A DNA stretch of 64,000 nucleotides from Verminephrobacter eiseniae EF01-2 (GCF_000015565.1 NC_008786.1:3162001-3226000); one strand, 5' to 3'; counted from the stretch's first letter, positions 28,663 through 37,945 are shown. The notes: generated from the letters alone by a model not told the origin. Made by a program: numbers and translations.

Positions 28663-29643
28663 TCATCCTTGGGTTCGAGCGGCGCGCGAGCGCATGTCCG
28701 ACGGGAACAGATCCTGCGGCGAGAGGCAGGCGCGGGTGATCTGCTGGGCGTGCAATTCCTTGCCGAAGTCGGCAATCATCGGCTCATTGTGCGCGAAGCC
28801 GTTGCGGTTCCATGCGTCGGGCAGGTCGCGCGCGGTCTGCTGCAGCTCGTCGATCAACCAGGGCGTGGTGTCGGCGTACTTGCGGCGCTTTTCCAGCCAC
28901 AGCCGGGCCGCCTCGTCGAGCAATTCGCTCAGGGCCTGCGGCAGGCCCGGCTGCGCCTGCACCAAGGCCCGCCTGATGCCCAGCAGATGGATGCCAGGCA
29001 CATAGCCCGTGGCCCGGAAATAGTCGACCTCGGCCTGCCGGCAACGGGGCAGCAAAGGCCGCAGACCGGAGTCCGGCGCGAAGAAGCCGGGCGGCATGAA
29101 GGGCGTGAATACGGCGTCGAGCGCGCCCGCGTGCAGCAGATCGACCAGGGGGCGCTCGCCGGCCACGGCCTCGATGCGGCCGGCCCGCCCATGGCCGCCG
29201 AGCCGGTCGGCCACCGGATGCGCAGCCGTCAGGCGCCCGGCGAACCACCGGGCGTCTTCGATGCCTATGCCGGCCTGGCGCAAGATGGCGCGGGTCCAGA
29301 CATTGCCCGAGTCCTGCCAGCCGGTCAGCCCGATGCGCTTGCCGGCCAACTGGCTGATTTGCGTCAACGGGCTGTGCGCCGCAGTGATGATGCAGCGGTG
29401 GCGGAAGGCGCGCATCAGGAAATGCGGCACACCGGCGATGGCCTCGTCGCCACGCGCGCGCGCCTGCGCATAGCGGCTGAACGAGATCTCGCCGGCGTCG
29501 TAGCGCAGATCGCGCGCCAGGTCGGGCAGGGCCGCCACGCGGTGGAGTTGGACCTCCAGCGCGTCCGAGCGCACATCGCCGAGCGCCAGCGGGGTCAGGT
29601 AGTCCCAGTCGCGCACCGCCAGGCGCAGCGTCGTCTTCGTCAT
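28663..29643 (-). CDS. Pht5/NMT1-like substrate-binding domain protein
   Basis: 326 residues, GGAG before the ATG. Similar in layout to 4,5-dihydroxyphthalate decarboxylase-annotated proteins and NMT1/THI5-like periplasmic binding folds: RDWDYLTPLALGDV near the N-terminus, FSRYAQARARGD, GKRIGLTGWQDSGNVWTRAILR, ATGYVPGIHLLGIRR. No signal peptide is evident, so a cytosolic enzyme-like role is possible. The adjacent Bug-type binding protein and amidase suggest uptake and breakdown of an aromatic or amide compound, which is inferred. Confidence 0.72.
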   Translation of the reverse strand: MTKTTLRLAVRDWDYLTPLALGDVRSDALEVQLHRVAALPDLARDLRYDAGEISFSRYAQARARGDEAIAGVPHFLMRAFRHRCIITAAHSPLTQISQLAGKRIGLTGWQDSGNVWTRAILRQAGIGIEDARWFAGRLTAAHPVADRLGGHGRAGRIEAVAGERPLVDLLHAGALDAVFTPFMPPGFFAPDSGLRPLLPRCRQAEVDYFRATGYVPGIHLLGIRRALVQAQPGLPQALSELLDEAARLWLEKRRKYADTTPWLIDELQQTARDLPDAWNRNGFAHNEPMIADFGKELHAQQITRACLSPQDLFPSDMRSRAARTQG

Positions 29644-29654
29644 GCCGGCTCCGT

Positions 29655-30632
29655 TCAGTCCAACGCAATGCCGCGATCTTGCGCCAGTTGGCGCCAGCGC
29701 TCGCGGCTCTTGCGCTGCTCTTGCAGCAGTTCGTCGCCGATCAGCGTATCGGGCTGGCTGCCCATTGCCAGCAGCCCGGCGCGGACCGGGGGCGACAACA
29801 GCGTCTGCCGCAGCGTTTCCTGCAGCAGCGCGAGCACGGCAGGCGGTACTGCGCGGGGCGCGTACAAAGCCGTCCAGCCCAGCAGTTGCAACTGCGGGTA
29901 GCCCAGTTCGCCCACCGTCGGCACCTCGGGCAGCGCGGCCAGGCGCGTGCTGCCGGTCACGGCCAAGGCCCTGAGCTTGCCGGCCTGGATCAGCGCCAGC
30001 GTGGCCGACGGGGTGTCGAACTGCATATCGACGCTGCCCCCGAGCAGATCGATCTGGGCCGGGCCCGGCCCCCTGTACGGCACATGGCGGAGCACGGTGC
30101 CGCTGAGCAGGCTCAGCATCTCGCCCAGCATATGCGGATTGGTCGCCGGGCCGGCGCTGGCGTAGCTGATCCTGCCAGGGTCGGCCCTGGCGGCTGCGAG
30201 CAGTTCGGCCAGGCTCGCGATGCCGGAATGGCCACCCACCACCAGCAGGAAGGGCGAGGCGCTGATGCGCCCTATCGGCGCGAAGTCGGCATCGGCGTCG
30301 TAGGGCAGCTTGCGCCTGGACACCGCCGGCAGCATCACCATCACGCTCGAAGCCCCGGCGAGCAGCGTATGGCCGTCGGCCGGGGCCTTGGCCACCACAT
30401 TCACCCCGATGGCGCCGCCCGCGCCGGCGCGGTTGTCCACCACCATCTGCTGCCCCAGCCGGCGCCCCATCTCTTGCGCCACCAGCCGGGCCGCCGCGTC
30501 CGATGCCGAGCCGGGCGTCGTATGCACGATCAGCTTGATCGGCCGGTCGGGATAGGCCGGCGCGCTGCCCGCACCGCCAGCGCAGGCCGCGCACGCCATG
30601 AACAGCAAGAAGCGCAGGATTCGGGTTGGCAT
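29655..30632 (-). CDS. Bug-family tripartite tricarboxylate transporter solute-binding protein
   Basis: 325 residues. A signal peptide (TRILRFLLFMACAACAGGAGSA) is followed by AYPDRPIKLIVHTTPGSASDAAARL and VVDNRAGAGGAIGVNVVAKAPADGHTLL, diagnostic of the Bug/TctC family that is expanded in Burkholderiales. ISYASAGPATNPHMLGEML and VPYRGPGPAQIDLLGGSVDMQFD are further family motifs. It binds carboxylates in the periplasm. No TctA/TctB membrane genes are in the window, so it is an orphan, as most Bug proteins are. Confidence 0.9.
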   Translation of the reverse strand: MPTRILRFLLFMACAACAGGAGSAPAYPDRPIKLIVHTTPGSASDAAARLVAQEMGRRLGQQMVVDNRAGAGGAIGVNVVAKAPADGHTLLAGASSVMVMLPAVSRRKLPYDADADFAPIGRISASPFLLVVGGHSGIASLAELLAAARADPGRISYASAGPATNPHMLGEMLSLLSGTVLRHVPYRGPGPAQIDLLGGSVDMQFDTPSATLALIQAGKLRALAVTGSTRLAALPEVPTVGELGYPQLQLLGWTALYAPRAVPPAVLALLQETLRQTLLSPPVRAGLLAMGSQPDTLIGDELLQEQRKSRERWRQLAQDRGIALD

Positions 30633-31154
30633 CGGGTGATTCCGTGGTGGGGGTGAAAGACAGACGACGGCCGCGCCGTGACGGCCACTGTATATGCCAC
30701 TGTATAGGTCGGCGCGCGCGGGTCAATGGCGTTCTTCGGGCGCCCACCGGCGTGGCCGATCTGGCGCGACGCTGGGCGCGCCCGCTGGCGTCTTGCCGAT
30801 CTCACGCCTGGCGCGCATGGCTTGGCGCACCTGCCAGCGAGGGCCGCCGCCGCATGAGATGACGGCGCTGGCGCGCCCGGAGTTCTGGGATGCGGGGTCG
30901 CGGGGTCGCCCGGCGCGCCGGTCGGGGCGTCGCGATGGACGACCCGGCGCCGTCTGCCACCGGCCCGCAGTCCATCGATGGATCGGGGAAAGCCGTTCAT
31001 ACGAGCGCGGCCACTGCCGATTCCCTGGCCCTGGCGTTGCACGGAAGACCGCAACCGCCCCGGGTTGCGCCGGCACCGGTCGCGGCAGCGGTCATCCGAT
31101 GCCAGGCAGTGCCAGGCGGCTATGGAGGTATGGGGAGATATGGGGGGCAGGCGC
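30633..31154. other. Gene-poor stretch
   Basis: GC-rich sequence between the bug gene start and the surface-protein pseudogene. No frame with recognisable content on either strand. Confidence 0.5.
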
Positions 31155-32470
31155 TCAGAACCAGAAATCGAGGGCCTGATCTTCGGATCTCTTGCCGATG
31201 ATGGACAGCGGCATATACGCCGCAGCCCCGAGCACGGTGATGACGCCATCGGCCTTGCCGTCGGCATCGAACCGGCCGCCATCTTCGATCTGAAAATCCA
31301 GCCGCAGGCGGCCGCCTTCGGTCACCATCTTGCCGCCGTAGGGCGCGCTGGCCAGGTTCACCCAGATGCCGGTGTCGTCCTCGATCCAGTAGCCGTTGGC
31401 GCCCTGCGCCGGGTCTACGTACAGGCTGAAACTCTCGCTGCGGCCTGTCGCGCCCGGCGTCGCCGAGAAACTCAGCAGCCCGACGGGCATCTCCATCTCC
31501 GGGGGCAACTGCGCAGGCGCGGCCTTGTGCTCCAGGCTGGTGATGCGTGCCAGGCTGTCGGGGCCGAGCTTGCCATCCCGGCTGCCGGCGACCAGGGTGA
31601 CGGTCTGGGTCGAGGCCACGGCAGATTGTGTTTTGTCCGGGATGCCGTCGCCGTTGCCGTCACCGGTGACGGCGCCATCCGGGCCGGTGATGCCGGGAGC
31701 CTGCTCCTCCCGGGCGTCGGGCAGGCCGTCACGGTCCTGGTCCAGCGGCCTGGATTTCGGGGCCGCTGATGCGCGGGGCGCAGCGGGGGTCGGCGCAGCG
31801 GTATCGTTGGCGACCGGCATCTGGTCGAAACCGGCGGCGGCGTTGCCGGCGGCGTCCTGTATGACGGTGGCGCTGCTTGCGGGGTCGTAGCCGACGCTCA
31901 CCTGCTGGCCCGGTGCCACGGCGGTGGCCAGCGTCAGGGCGACGGTCCCGTCCGCATTCACGCTGACACCGGTGACGGCGTTGGGCTGTCCATCGACCAG
32001 CACGGTAAAGGCGCCGGGGGCGACCTCGTCGGTGGCCTTCAGGGCTTCACCGTAGCGGATCAGCAGTTGTCTGGCGTTCACGGTGATGCTGTCGCCGGCG
32101 TATGTGTCGGTGTCCATATGTCCATGTGTGCGAGTGCGGGCCGCAGGGTGTCGATGTCGAAATGGCGCACTGCCAGCGGCCTGGTGCCCGGCGCACCGGC
32201 ATCGTTGGCCGTGCTGACGCTGAGGCTGCTCGACTGGCGCTGCACGCCGTTACCCGCAGTCAGTGTAGCGCTCCACACGGTATCGGATGGGCGCGTCCAC
32301 CCGCCCAGCCAGCAGTTTTCGGGCGGGGTCACGGTAAAGCCGTTCACGTCCACCGGTTCGGAGAAGGTCAACGTCACTGTGCTGGAGGGGTGGGCCAGGT
32401 TCAAAAGCGCACGCTCGCGCTCCGGCATCGCGGGGTTGCGGGCCATCTCGACGGTCGCGGTGATGGTCAT
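31155..32470 (-). pseudogene. SwmB-domain surface protein, broken by an 8-bp near-duplication
   Basis: The upper part (start 32470, MTITATVEMARN) is an Ig-like segment (SSTVTLTFSEPVDVNGF) running to LRPALAHMD. The frame then shifts, and the lower part (from 32117) continues with TDTYAGDSITVNARQLLIRYGEAL, one SwmB domain, an Asp-rich DQDRDGLPD/GDGNGDGIPD calcium-binding linker, and a C-terminal domain. That last domain is nearly collinear with the end of the 1460-residue protein at 43076-47458. At the junction ATGGACAT is followed by ATGGACAC; removing 8 bases restores one frame. No signal peptide is seen. If the lower half is expressed alone it starts at 32117. Confidence 0.78.
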
Positions 32471-33128
32471 ATGCGGCTCTTTGACGGGGTGCTTGCCATG
32501 GGTGTTCGCCGACTCGGTGCGGGCGCCACATCCCCCTGGCGGGGCATCGCGCCAACGGACTTCAAGGGTCTGGTGGCTGCTGCCACTTCATCGGGGCGAG
32601 GGATGATGGGGTGCGGGGCCGCTGCGCCTGGCAGATGGCAAGGCGCGGGTCTTTGCAGCGGCCGCTTCGGGCGGGCCAGCCATGCGCGGGCGGGCGCAGG
32701 CCCGCTTGGCATCGGCCCGCAGGCACCGGGCTTGGGCCACTGGCCCCGCCGGCGGGCGAACAGGCTGCCGGCATGGCCCATGGCGGCGTGCGCAGCGGGG
32801 CCGGCGTTGCGCGCGCTGACCCTGCGTGCCCCGGCGTACCCGTTGGTTCGTCCGAGGCGCAGTAGCTCTGTGGTGTTCTCTGGTTCCAGCCCGGGCGTCG
32901 CCGCACCGGCACCAGCGCGTGCCGGGACGGGCTGCCTGCGGCACCACGGCAGCGCCCGGTGTGCGCCTGCCCGGCGCCGCTGTGTGGGCGGGCCGTTGAT
33001 TGGACACCGCAGCGTTGCAAGGCGATGTTTCCTCTTTTTCTCACCTGCCTGCGGGCAGGCTCCGGGCGGGGGCGGGGTGGCCCGGCCCCCGTCATGCGCA
33101 AGCCTTGGCCCGGGCTGGCCAAGGCTGG
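32471..33128. other. Gene-poor stretch
   Basis: GC-rich sequence upstream of the broken surface-protein gene. Long frames exist on several strands but none shows protein-like composition or a recognisable motif. Confidence 0.5.
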
Positions 33129-33286
33129 TGTCGCGTCACCGATCATCTGTCGGTCTGCGCTGGCCATCGAAGCGCAGCGCGGCGTTGCATCGCTTGCCAA
33201 TACGCCCGGTATTGGCTGCGCGATGCGCCTTGCGCTGCGCTCCGATGGCTGCGCGCAGCCTACGACATCTGATCGGTGACGCGACA
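33129..33286 (+). repeat. 158-bp palindromic CTAG element, copy 4 (orientation A)
   Basis: Flanks are CTGG on the left and CCAG on the right, which are themselves inverted. It stands 140 bp from the 3' end of abiEii. Confidence 0.85.
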
Positions 33287-33408
33287 CCAGGGCCAGGCTT
33301 TTGCCGGGTGGGGCGGCCCAGGCAGGCGGATGCCGGTTCGACATGGGCGCATCATACGTGGCACCACCAGCCCTGCGAGCGTTGCGGCGGCCACTGCGGG
33401 AATCTGCG

Positions 33409-33443
33409 TCCTCTGCGGACGACTTCGTTCAATCCGCAGAGGA
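33409..33443. repeat. Hairpin at the abiEii 3' end
   Basis: TCCTCTGCGGA pairs perfectly with TCCGCAGAGGA over 11 bp with a 13-nt loop. The outer TCTGCGTC and GACGCAGA (33403-33410, 33451-33458) can also pair. It overlaps the last codons of abiEii. A U-tract is missing, so a role as terminator is uncertain. Confidence 0.5.
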
Positions 33444-34442
33444 TGCAGGGGACGCAGATTTCTTGGGTGTGGATCCCTGGCCCGGCGCGGCGACGGCCTT
33501 TGCGGCCTCCAGCGCCGCTGCGTGCTGGAGATGGGCCTTGGCCTCCTGGAACTGTCCACCGACCGTCGAGGCCAGGTAGTCCAGGTAACGCTCGTCGCCG
33601 AGCGTCCTCTTGACGGTGCCCGCATCGATGAACCTGCGCATTTGGTCCTGGAACGCCGCGCTTTTGACCACCGCCGGAATCATCTCGATGGCCCGGTCGA
33701 GCAGTTCGGGGAAGTTGGGGATGCCGTAGTCCCTGATCTTGCTGGCGACCATGCGGGGGTCGAGCTCGGCGCGCTTTTTGAGCAGCCAGGCGATGTCCCA
33801 GAGGTCGCGGTAGCGGATCTTCGCGGCTGTCGGGGGCAGTGGCGCGCCCTGGTTGTCCACGAGCGAGGTGGGGAAGGCCACGATCTTGTCGGCCAAAATT
33901 TCGGAGACCGATTCGACGTTGACCAGGATTTCCTTCATGCCGCCGAGAAACTCGTAGTTCTGGCGCAGCGGGACGAGTTCGACCTGGTAGGCGGGGATGT
34001 TGGCGATTTCGAGTTTGATTTTCTGGCGGGGCATGGCGGCGTTTTCCGGAGCGGTCTCGATCGAGATCCACCACCTGTCCAGTGCGACGCCTGACCTGCC
34101 GACCGCGCGCCCTTTGGGTTCCTTGGGCTCCTTGACCGTCACGTTCAGGCCGAAACGCAGCCCAATGTGCTTCTCGATGCACTCCTCGATGCCTTGCATC
34201 TTGTCAGCCGTGAAATCGCGGCCACCGGCGAAGTCGAGGTCCTCGCTGAATCGGTCCGAGCCACGGCAGAGCCGAAGCGAGGTGCCGCCCTGGAAGACCA
34301 AGTGCTTGAGCAGGCCGGCGTCATCAAGGGCTTGGAAGATCTCGTGGTGCAGCAACTCCTTTTCCACCACCGGGCGCATGGCCGACAACTGGTCGTCGCG
34401 CATGGCCAACTCGACCATGGCGTTGAAATCTTGCCGGTTCAT
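33429..34442 (-). CDS. abiEii: AbiEii nucleotidyltransferase toxin, type IV TA / abortive infection
   Basis: 337 residues. Nucleotidyltransferase fold of the AbiEii/MenT family: motif HLVFQGGTSLRLCRGSDRFSEDLDFAGG holds the GG-S core and the metal-binding DLD. LADKIVAFPTS follows and then RYRDLWDIAWLL, also conserved. The protein halts growth during phage infection, probably by modifying an RNA. The C-terminus is Ala/Lys-rich. It is coupled to abiEi by an ATGA overlap. A complete and apparently intact module. Confidence 0.9.
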   Translation of the reverse strand: MNRQDFNAMVELAMRDDQLSAMRPVVEKELLHHEIFQALDDAGLLKHLVFQGGTSLRLCRGSDRFSEDLDFAGGRDFTADKMQGIEECIEKHIGLRFGLNVTVKEPKEPKGRAVGRSGVALDRWWISIETAPENAAMPRQKIKLEIANIPAYQVELVPLRQNYEFLGGMKEILVNVESVSEILADKIVAFPTSLVDNQGAPLPPTAAKIRYRDLWDIAWLLKKRAELDPRMVASKIRDYGIPNFPELLDRAIEMIPAVVKSAAFQDQMRRFIDAGTVKRTLGDERYLDYLASTVGGQFQEAKAHLQHAAALEAAKAVAAPGQGSTPKKSASPASSAD

Positions 34443-34993
34443 GCGACCTCCACCGCGTCTTCTTCGAGCGCTTCGCGGTCGATCATGTTGACGTTGCGGC
34501 CGACGCGCAAGAGGTCCCGCACGGCCGCCATCTTGTGGGCGATTCGAAGCGGGCGGCCCTCGATGCGTTGCGTGTGCGCGAGGATGTCGGCGACCGAGCG
34601 CTTGGTGTGGGTGAACTCGATGGTGCCAAACGGCGTCTCGTGGGTGCCGCTGGCCCCCGTGGTCATCACCGTGATCCGGTCCATGGGGATTTGCGAGATC
34701 ACCCCATATTCGGACAGGATAGCCTCCAGGCTCAGGTAGGACAGGGCACCTGGCCGCAGCGCCTTGGCCAAGTCTTCGATGATCCGGCTGTTGCGGCTTG
34801 CGGCGGCAGGGTTCACGTAGATCCCGCGGGCGGCGCGGATCAGCAGCCGGTCGGCGACCATCCGCTGCAAAGACTTCTCCATGGCCTTGGCGCCCTCGCC
34901 GGGGAACATCTTCCCGATATCCGCCTTCGACAAGATGTAGACGCCCCTTTTGTCGAGGGCTGCGAGCCGATGGATGAGGTCGATTTTCTTCAT
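34439..34993 (-). CDS. abiEi: AbiEi antitoxin / transcriptional autorepressor
   Basis: 184 residues. The N-terminal winged-helix part (MKKIDLIHRLAALDKRGVYILSKADIGKMFP, then LQRMVADRLLIRAARGIYV) is the AbiEi DNA-binding domain. The C-terminal part (LSYLSLEAILSEYGVISQIPMDRITVMTTG) carries the antitoxin activity in known members. It should repress its own promoter through the two inverted repeats upstream. ATGA overlap with the toxin gene. Confidence 0.88.
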   Translation of the reverse strand: MKKIDLIHRLAALDKRGVYILSKADIGKMFPGEGAKAMEKSLQRMVADRLLIRAARGIYVNPAAASRNSRIIEDLAKALRPGALSYLSLEAILSEYGVISQIPMDRITVMTTGASGTHETPFGTIEFTHTKRSVADILAHTQRIEGRPLRIAHKMAAVRDLLRVGRNVNMIDREALEEDAVEVA

Positions 34994-35004
34994 AAGTTTT
35001 GCAT

Positions 35005-35026
35005 AACCCTACTCCAATGTAGGGTT
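35005..35026 (-). promoter_or_regulatory. AbiEi operator 1 (candidate)
   Basis: Perfect inverted repeat AACCCTAC/GTAGGGTT with a 6-nt spacer, 12 bp upstream of the abiEi ATG. Confidence 0.7.
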
Positions 35027-35080
35027 CAGATGTCCTTATCGTATTTCTCGGGTTTTGCGGTGTCAATTCAAGTAATCATG

Positions 35081-35102
35081 AACCCTACTCAAAGATAGGG
35101 TA
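35081..35102 (-). promoter_or_regulatory. AbiEi operator 2 (candidate)
   Basis: Second copy of the same inverted repeat, AACCCTA/TAGGGTA, about 76 bp from operator 1 centre to centre. Known AbiEi proteins bind two such repeats in their promoter cooperatively. Confidence 0.65.
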
Positions 35103-35168
35103 TGACTTGACTTGATCGCCGTTCGCTGGCCGCTGGCTCGGGCTGGACGCACCGGGAGCGCCCGCTAG

Positions 35169-35326
35169 TGTCGCGTCACGGATCAGATGTCGTAGGCTGC
35201 GCGCAGCCATCGGAGCGCAGCGCAAGGCGCATCGCTTGCCCATACCGAGCTGTATTGGCAAGCGATGCAACGCCGCGATGCGCTTCGATGGCCAGCGCAG
35301 ACCGACAGATGATCGGTGACGCGACA
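35169..35326 (-). repeat. 158-bp palindromic CTAG element, copy 5 (orientation B)
   Basis: Flanks CTAG (left) and CCAG (right). It lies between the AbiE operators and the next TA-like pair. Confidence 0.85.
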
Positions 35327-35454
35327 CCAGGAAGAAAGCACGAAAACAATAAAAATTGGAGCTTGGCTACCCGCGCGTTGAACAAATCCAGCGTTCCTAG
35401 CTCAAACCGTGCAAAAAAACCTAAAATTCAAAGCAGCAACTCTGTTTTCACACC

Positions 35455-35745
35455 ATGTCTGCCGCATCCTTGATCGCCACCCACATGAACGCGCCCTACG
35501 GCAAGCTCGTAAGCGCCGGGGATGTGGTCGCGTCCTTGAAAAGCGGATTTCTTGCAGCCTCCACCCAGGAGGCGAACGGTATACTGGAGGCACTGTTCAC
35601 GGAAGTGCCGCCAGACCTCATTCTGAAATGCGCCGATCAGATCCAGGCTCCCTTGGGGATGGTCAATCATCTCTACCAAGTGACCCTGGATCGTGGCCTG
35701 ATGCACAGTCAGGCGTGGGAGGATGCTGTGGGTGCTCTTGCGTGA
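35455..35745 (+). CDS. Putative antitoxin partner of an AbiEii-like toxin
   Basis: 96 residues, not recognised as a named family. Visible pieces: MSAASLIATHMNAPYGKLVSAGDVVASL, then PPDLILKCADQIQAPLGMVNHLY. Mostly helical and acidic. Its stop overlaps a GTG (GTGA, 35742-35745) that opens the reading frame of a nucleotidyltransferase toxin relative. That suggests an antitoxin role by position only. Confidence 0.55.
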   Translation: MSAASLIATHMNAPYGKLVSAGDVVASLKSGFLAASTQEANGILEALFTEVPPDLILKCADQIQAPLGMVNHLYQVTLDRGLMHSQAWEDAVGALA

Positions 35746-36479
35746 AGAAGATCACGCCCAAAGACATTCGGCAGCATAAGCTGACCGGCAAATGGCGTTT
35801 GCTAGAGCGCTTTTCAGACGCCACCAACAGGCAAGCCGAGAAAGCTGCCAAAGCGCCCCTGTGACCTGTTCTTGGTGGTGGCACACGCCTCATGCTTGCA
35901 ATCGAGCATCGACTGAGTGATGACGTGGACTTGTTCATCACCGACCCACAGTGGATTGGCTACCTCACCCCTCGGCTGAATGACGCCATTGAGGAAAAGG
36001 TCAAGAGCTATCACGAAGGCACCACGTCCCTCAAGTTGGAGTTTGCAGAGGGTGAGATCGACTACATCGTCAGCACACCGCTGCTGGGTTTGCCGAATGA
36101 ATCATCTCCCGAAAGCGTCTATGAGCTTGAGCCCGTAGCTGAGGTTCTTGCAAAGAAGCTGTTTTATCGAGGGGGCACGCTCACTCCACGCGATCTCTTT
36201 GACTGGCGCATGATCGAGATGCACGTCCCGCAGGAGGACTTGCATCTGGAGAAGATGGCCTATGTCTTGCGAGACAAGCTCGCTGGCATCGCCCAGGCAT
36301 TGGATGCCATAGGCCAGCTAGACCCGAGCCACCCTCGGTGGAGCAGCATACGCACGCCCTACCCGCTTGATTTGCGGGAGACAGTTCATTGGGCGCAAGA
36401 ACGGGTCGCTCACTATCAGGCCATGGCCGAGTCCTACACAGAGCCATCGCAAAACAGCGATTCTTCACCATCTCCTTGA
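35742..36479 (+). pseudogene. AbiEii-like nucleotidyltransferase with an in-frame TGA
   Basis: Read from the GTG at 35742 the frame gives KKITPKDIRQHKLTGKWRLL, then a TGA at 35862-35864 (codon 41). Straight on in the same frame comes PVLGGGTRLMLAIEHRLSDDVDLFI, the nucleotidyltransferase core with GGGTRL and DDVDL. The rest (195 codons from the ATG at 35892) keeps EVLAKKLFYRGG and RDLFDWRMIE. A single TGG-to-TGA change would explain it. A product started at 35892 would lose the GGGTR loop and should be inactive. Confidence 0.72.
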
Positions 36480-36772
36480 ACATTTTGGCGAGCGCACAGG
36501 GCTGCGAGGTGCGCGCCCAGGTCGGCAATACCTGCGCTGCGCAACTCGTCGGCTACCCGCATCGAGCGGGCATCTCTCCTGGGCAGCAGAACCGCCCTGG
36601 CGCCCTCGTAGGGACGCGGTAGCGGGTGCCATAGCCACGTCGCCGGAAAGGCGCGCATGGCCTCGAAAAAGGACTGGGTGACCGCGTCTTCGTTGCTGAT
36701 GACGAACATCTCCACGACATGACCGTTGCCACGCAGCCCATGCGCTGCCCGCTCCAGCGCGTTTTGGCGCGT
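36434..36772 (-). pseudogene. Unrecognised 5'-truncated gene fragment
   Basis: The minus frame is open from an in-frame TAG at 36775 and reads QNALERAAHGLRGNGHVV, then EMFVISNEDAVTQSFFEAMRAF, LWHPLPRPYEGARAV. Composition looks protein-like. A GTG at 36715 could start a 93-residue product. The upstream end coincides with the start of a different plasmid-gene fragment on the other strand, so this looks like a cut gene. Family not recognised. Confidence 0.4.
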
Positions 36773-36774
36773 CT

Positions 36775-37038
36775 ATGGACGTGTCCAAGGCCGATTACAT
36801 GATCGGGGTGGACATGGCCCGCAAGGGATTCAGCCCCGACCAGATCGGCCGGGCCATCGAGCAGGCCAGCCCGGAGCTACCGACCCGCAAGGCAGGCCAT
36901 GAGGCCGACTACGTGGCCCGCACGGTCAAGGCGGTGTTCACCCATCCCGAGGTGGTCAAGTACCAGCAGGAACAGGCCAAGGAAGCCCAGCAGCGCAGCA
37001 GCAGGCGCGAGAGGGACAGCGGCCCCAGCTTAGGCTAA
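36775..37038 (+). pseudogene. C-terminal piece of a conjugative relaxase or primase (TraI/TraC-like)
   Basis: 87 codons: MDVSKADYMIGVDMARKGFS, PDQIGRAIEQASPEL, RKAGHEADYVARTVKAVFTHPEV. This pattern is found at the ends of long plasmid relaxase or primase proteins, in my recollection. The N-terminal catalytic parts are missing, and the 5' boundary abuts the fragment on the opposite strand. It overlaps the parE remnant stop by 4 nt. Confidence 0.45.
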
Positions 37039-37283
37039 AGGTGCCGCTCAGCGTCCTGCCGTTGATGCAGGACGCGAATCACGTCCAGATGGTCGGCGTA
37101 GTCCAGAAAGTAGACCACGTGCGAGCCGCACAGGTACTTCATGAATTCGGGAAAAACATCGGCGAGGCGACCCTGTTTTGTGCCTGCTGCCAGTCCCTCG
37201 AAGGCGGCCACAAGGCTGTGGTGGTAGGTGTCTGCCTGCTCCATCGACCAGTGTTTGAGCGTGTAGAGCCAGATTTCCTCAAG
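37035..37283 (-). pseudogene. parE toxin, 5'-truncated
   Basis: 82 codons of the ParE/RelE fold: LEEIWLYTLKHWSMEQADTY, FPEFMKYLCGSHVVYFLDYAD, DVIRVLHQRQDAERHL. The first ~12-15 residues of a normal ParE and the partner parD are missing. The cut point coincides with the left edge of the partition ATPase fragment on the other strand. Confidence 0.7.
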
Positions 37284-37583
37284 GCGGCCGGCCTGGCGGC
37301 CACCATCCGCGTCATCAAGCGGTTGATTGATTCCGGCCAGAACGGCGAATTGAAGTGGAAGCTGGTCGTCAACCGCTACAAATCGACCAGCAAGGAACAA
37401 ACCGCGCTCGTCGAGCGCATGCGCCAGCAGTTCGGCGCGAACTTCGTGCAATTCACCTTCGGCGAGCGTGTCGGCCTGACCGACTGCCTCGCGCGTGGCG
37501 TGCCGATCTGGGAATACAAGGGCACGCCGACGGAAGTGGGCGAAGCCTGGCGCGCGCTGCCGTCCGCTCTCGGCCTGGCGTGA
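37281..37583 (+). pseudogene. C-terminal fragment of a plasmid partition ATPase (ParA/IncC type)
   Basis: About 100 codons: AAGLAATIRVIKRLIDSGQN, LKWKLVVNRYKSTSKEQTAL, RMRQQFGANFVQFTFGERVGL, WEYKGTPTEVGEAWRALP. The Walker A and B regions are missing. It is followed after 10 nt by the ParB frame, the normal par order. Confidence 0.6.
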
Positions 37584-37593
37584 GGTGGTGAAT

Positions 37594-37893
37594 ATGGCGA
37601 CAACAAAGAAATCATCCGGCGCAGTAATGGACTTCCTGGGTGGCCTCGGCGACGAAGCGGCCAGCGGGCCAGCGATGCGCCGCCCTCGATGTTCGCGGTG
37701 ACGGCCATCCGGCCCGACCCGGAACAGCCTCGAACCGGGTTCGACCAGGAGCGACACGACAACCTGGTGGCGTCCATGAAGGAAATGGGCGTGCTCCAGC
37801 CGTTGCTGCTGCGCGAGACTGGCGAGAACCCGCCCTACGAAATCATCGCCGGGGAACGGCGGTGGCGAGCCGCGAAAGCGGCCGGCCAGCGAG
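37594..37893 (+). pseudogene. parB/korB-like gene, frameshifted and 3'-truncated
   Basis: The ATG at 37594 starts [24 protein letters not shown]. An exact 8-bp tandem duplication GGCCAGCG (near 37660-37676) then shifts the frame. Deleting one copy restores [21 protein letters not shown], then [17 protein letters not shown] and [16 protein letters not shown], the ParB N-terminal domain with its GERRWRA motif. Homology stops near 37890. Confidence 0.72.
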
Positions 37894-37945
37894 CCGGACG
37901 CCGGCAGCTCTGGCGAAGGTGCCGGCGACGATGGCCTGGGCAGAA

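Noticed and set aside
33000..33272. Recurring peptides such as ASPIICRSALAIEAHRG in several frames across the window
   Set aside because: They are translations of the 158-bp palindromic elements, not proteins.
35862..35864. TGA as a selenocysteine codon
   Set aside because: No SECIS-like hairpin was recognised and the family has no Cys/Sec at this place; a nonsense mutation is simpler.
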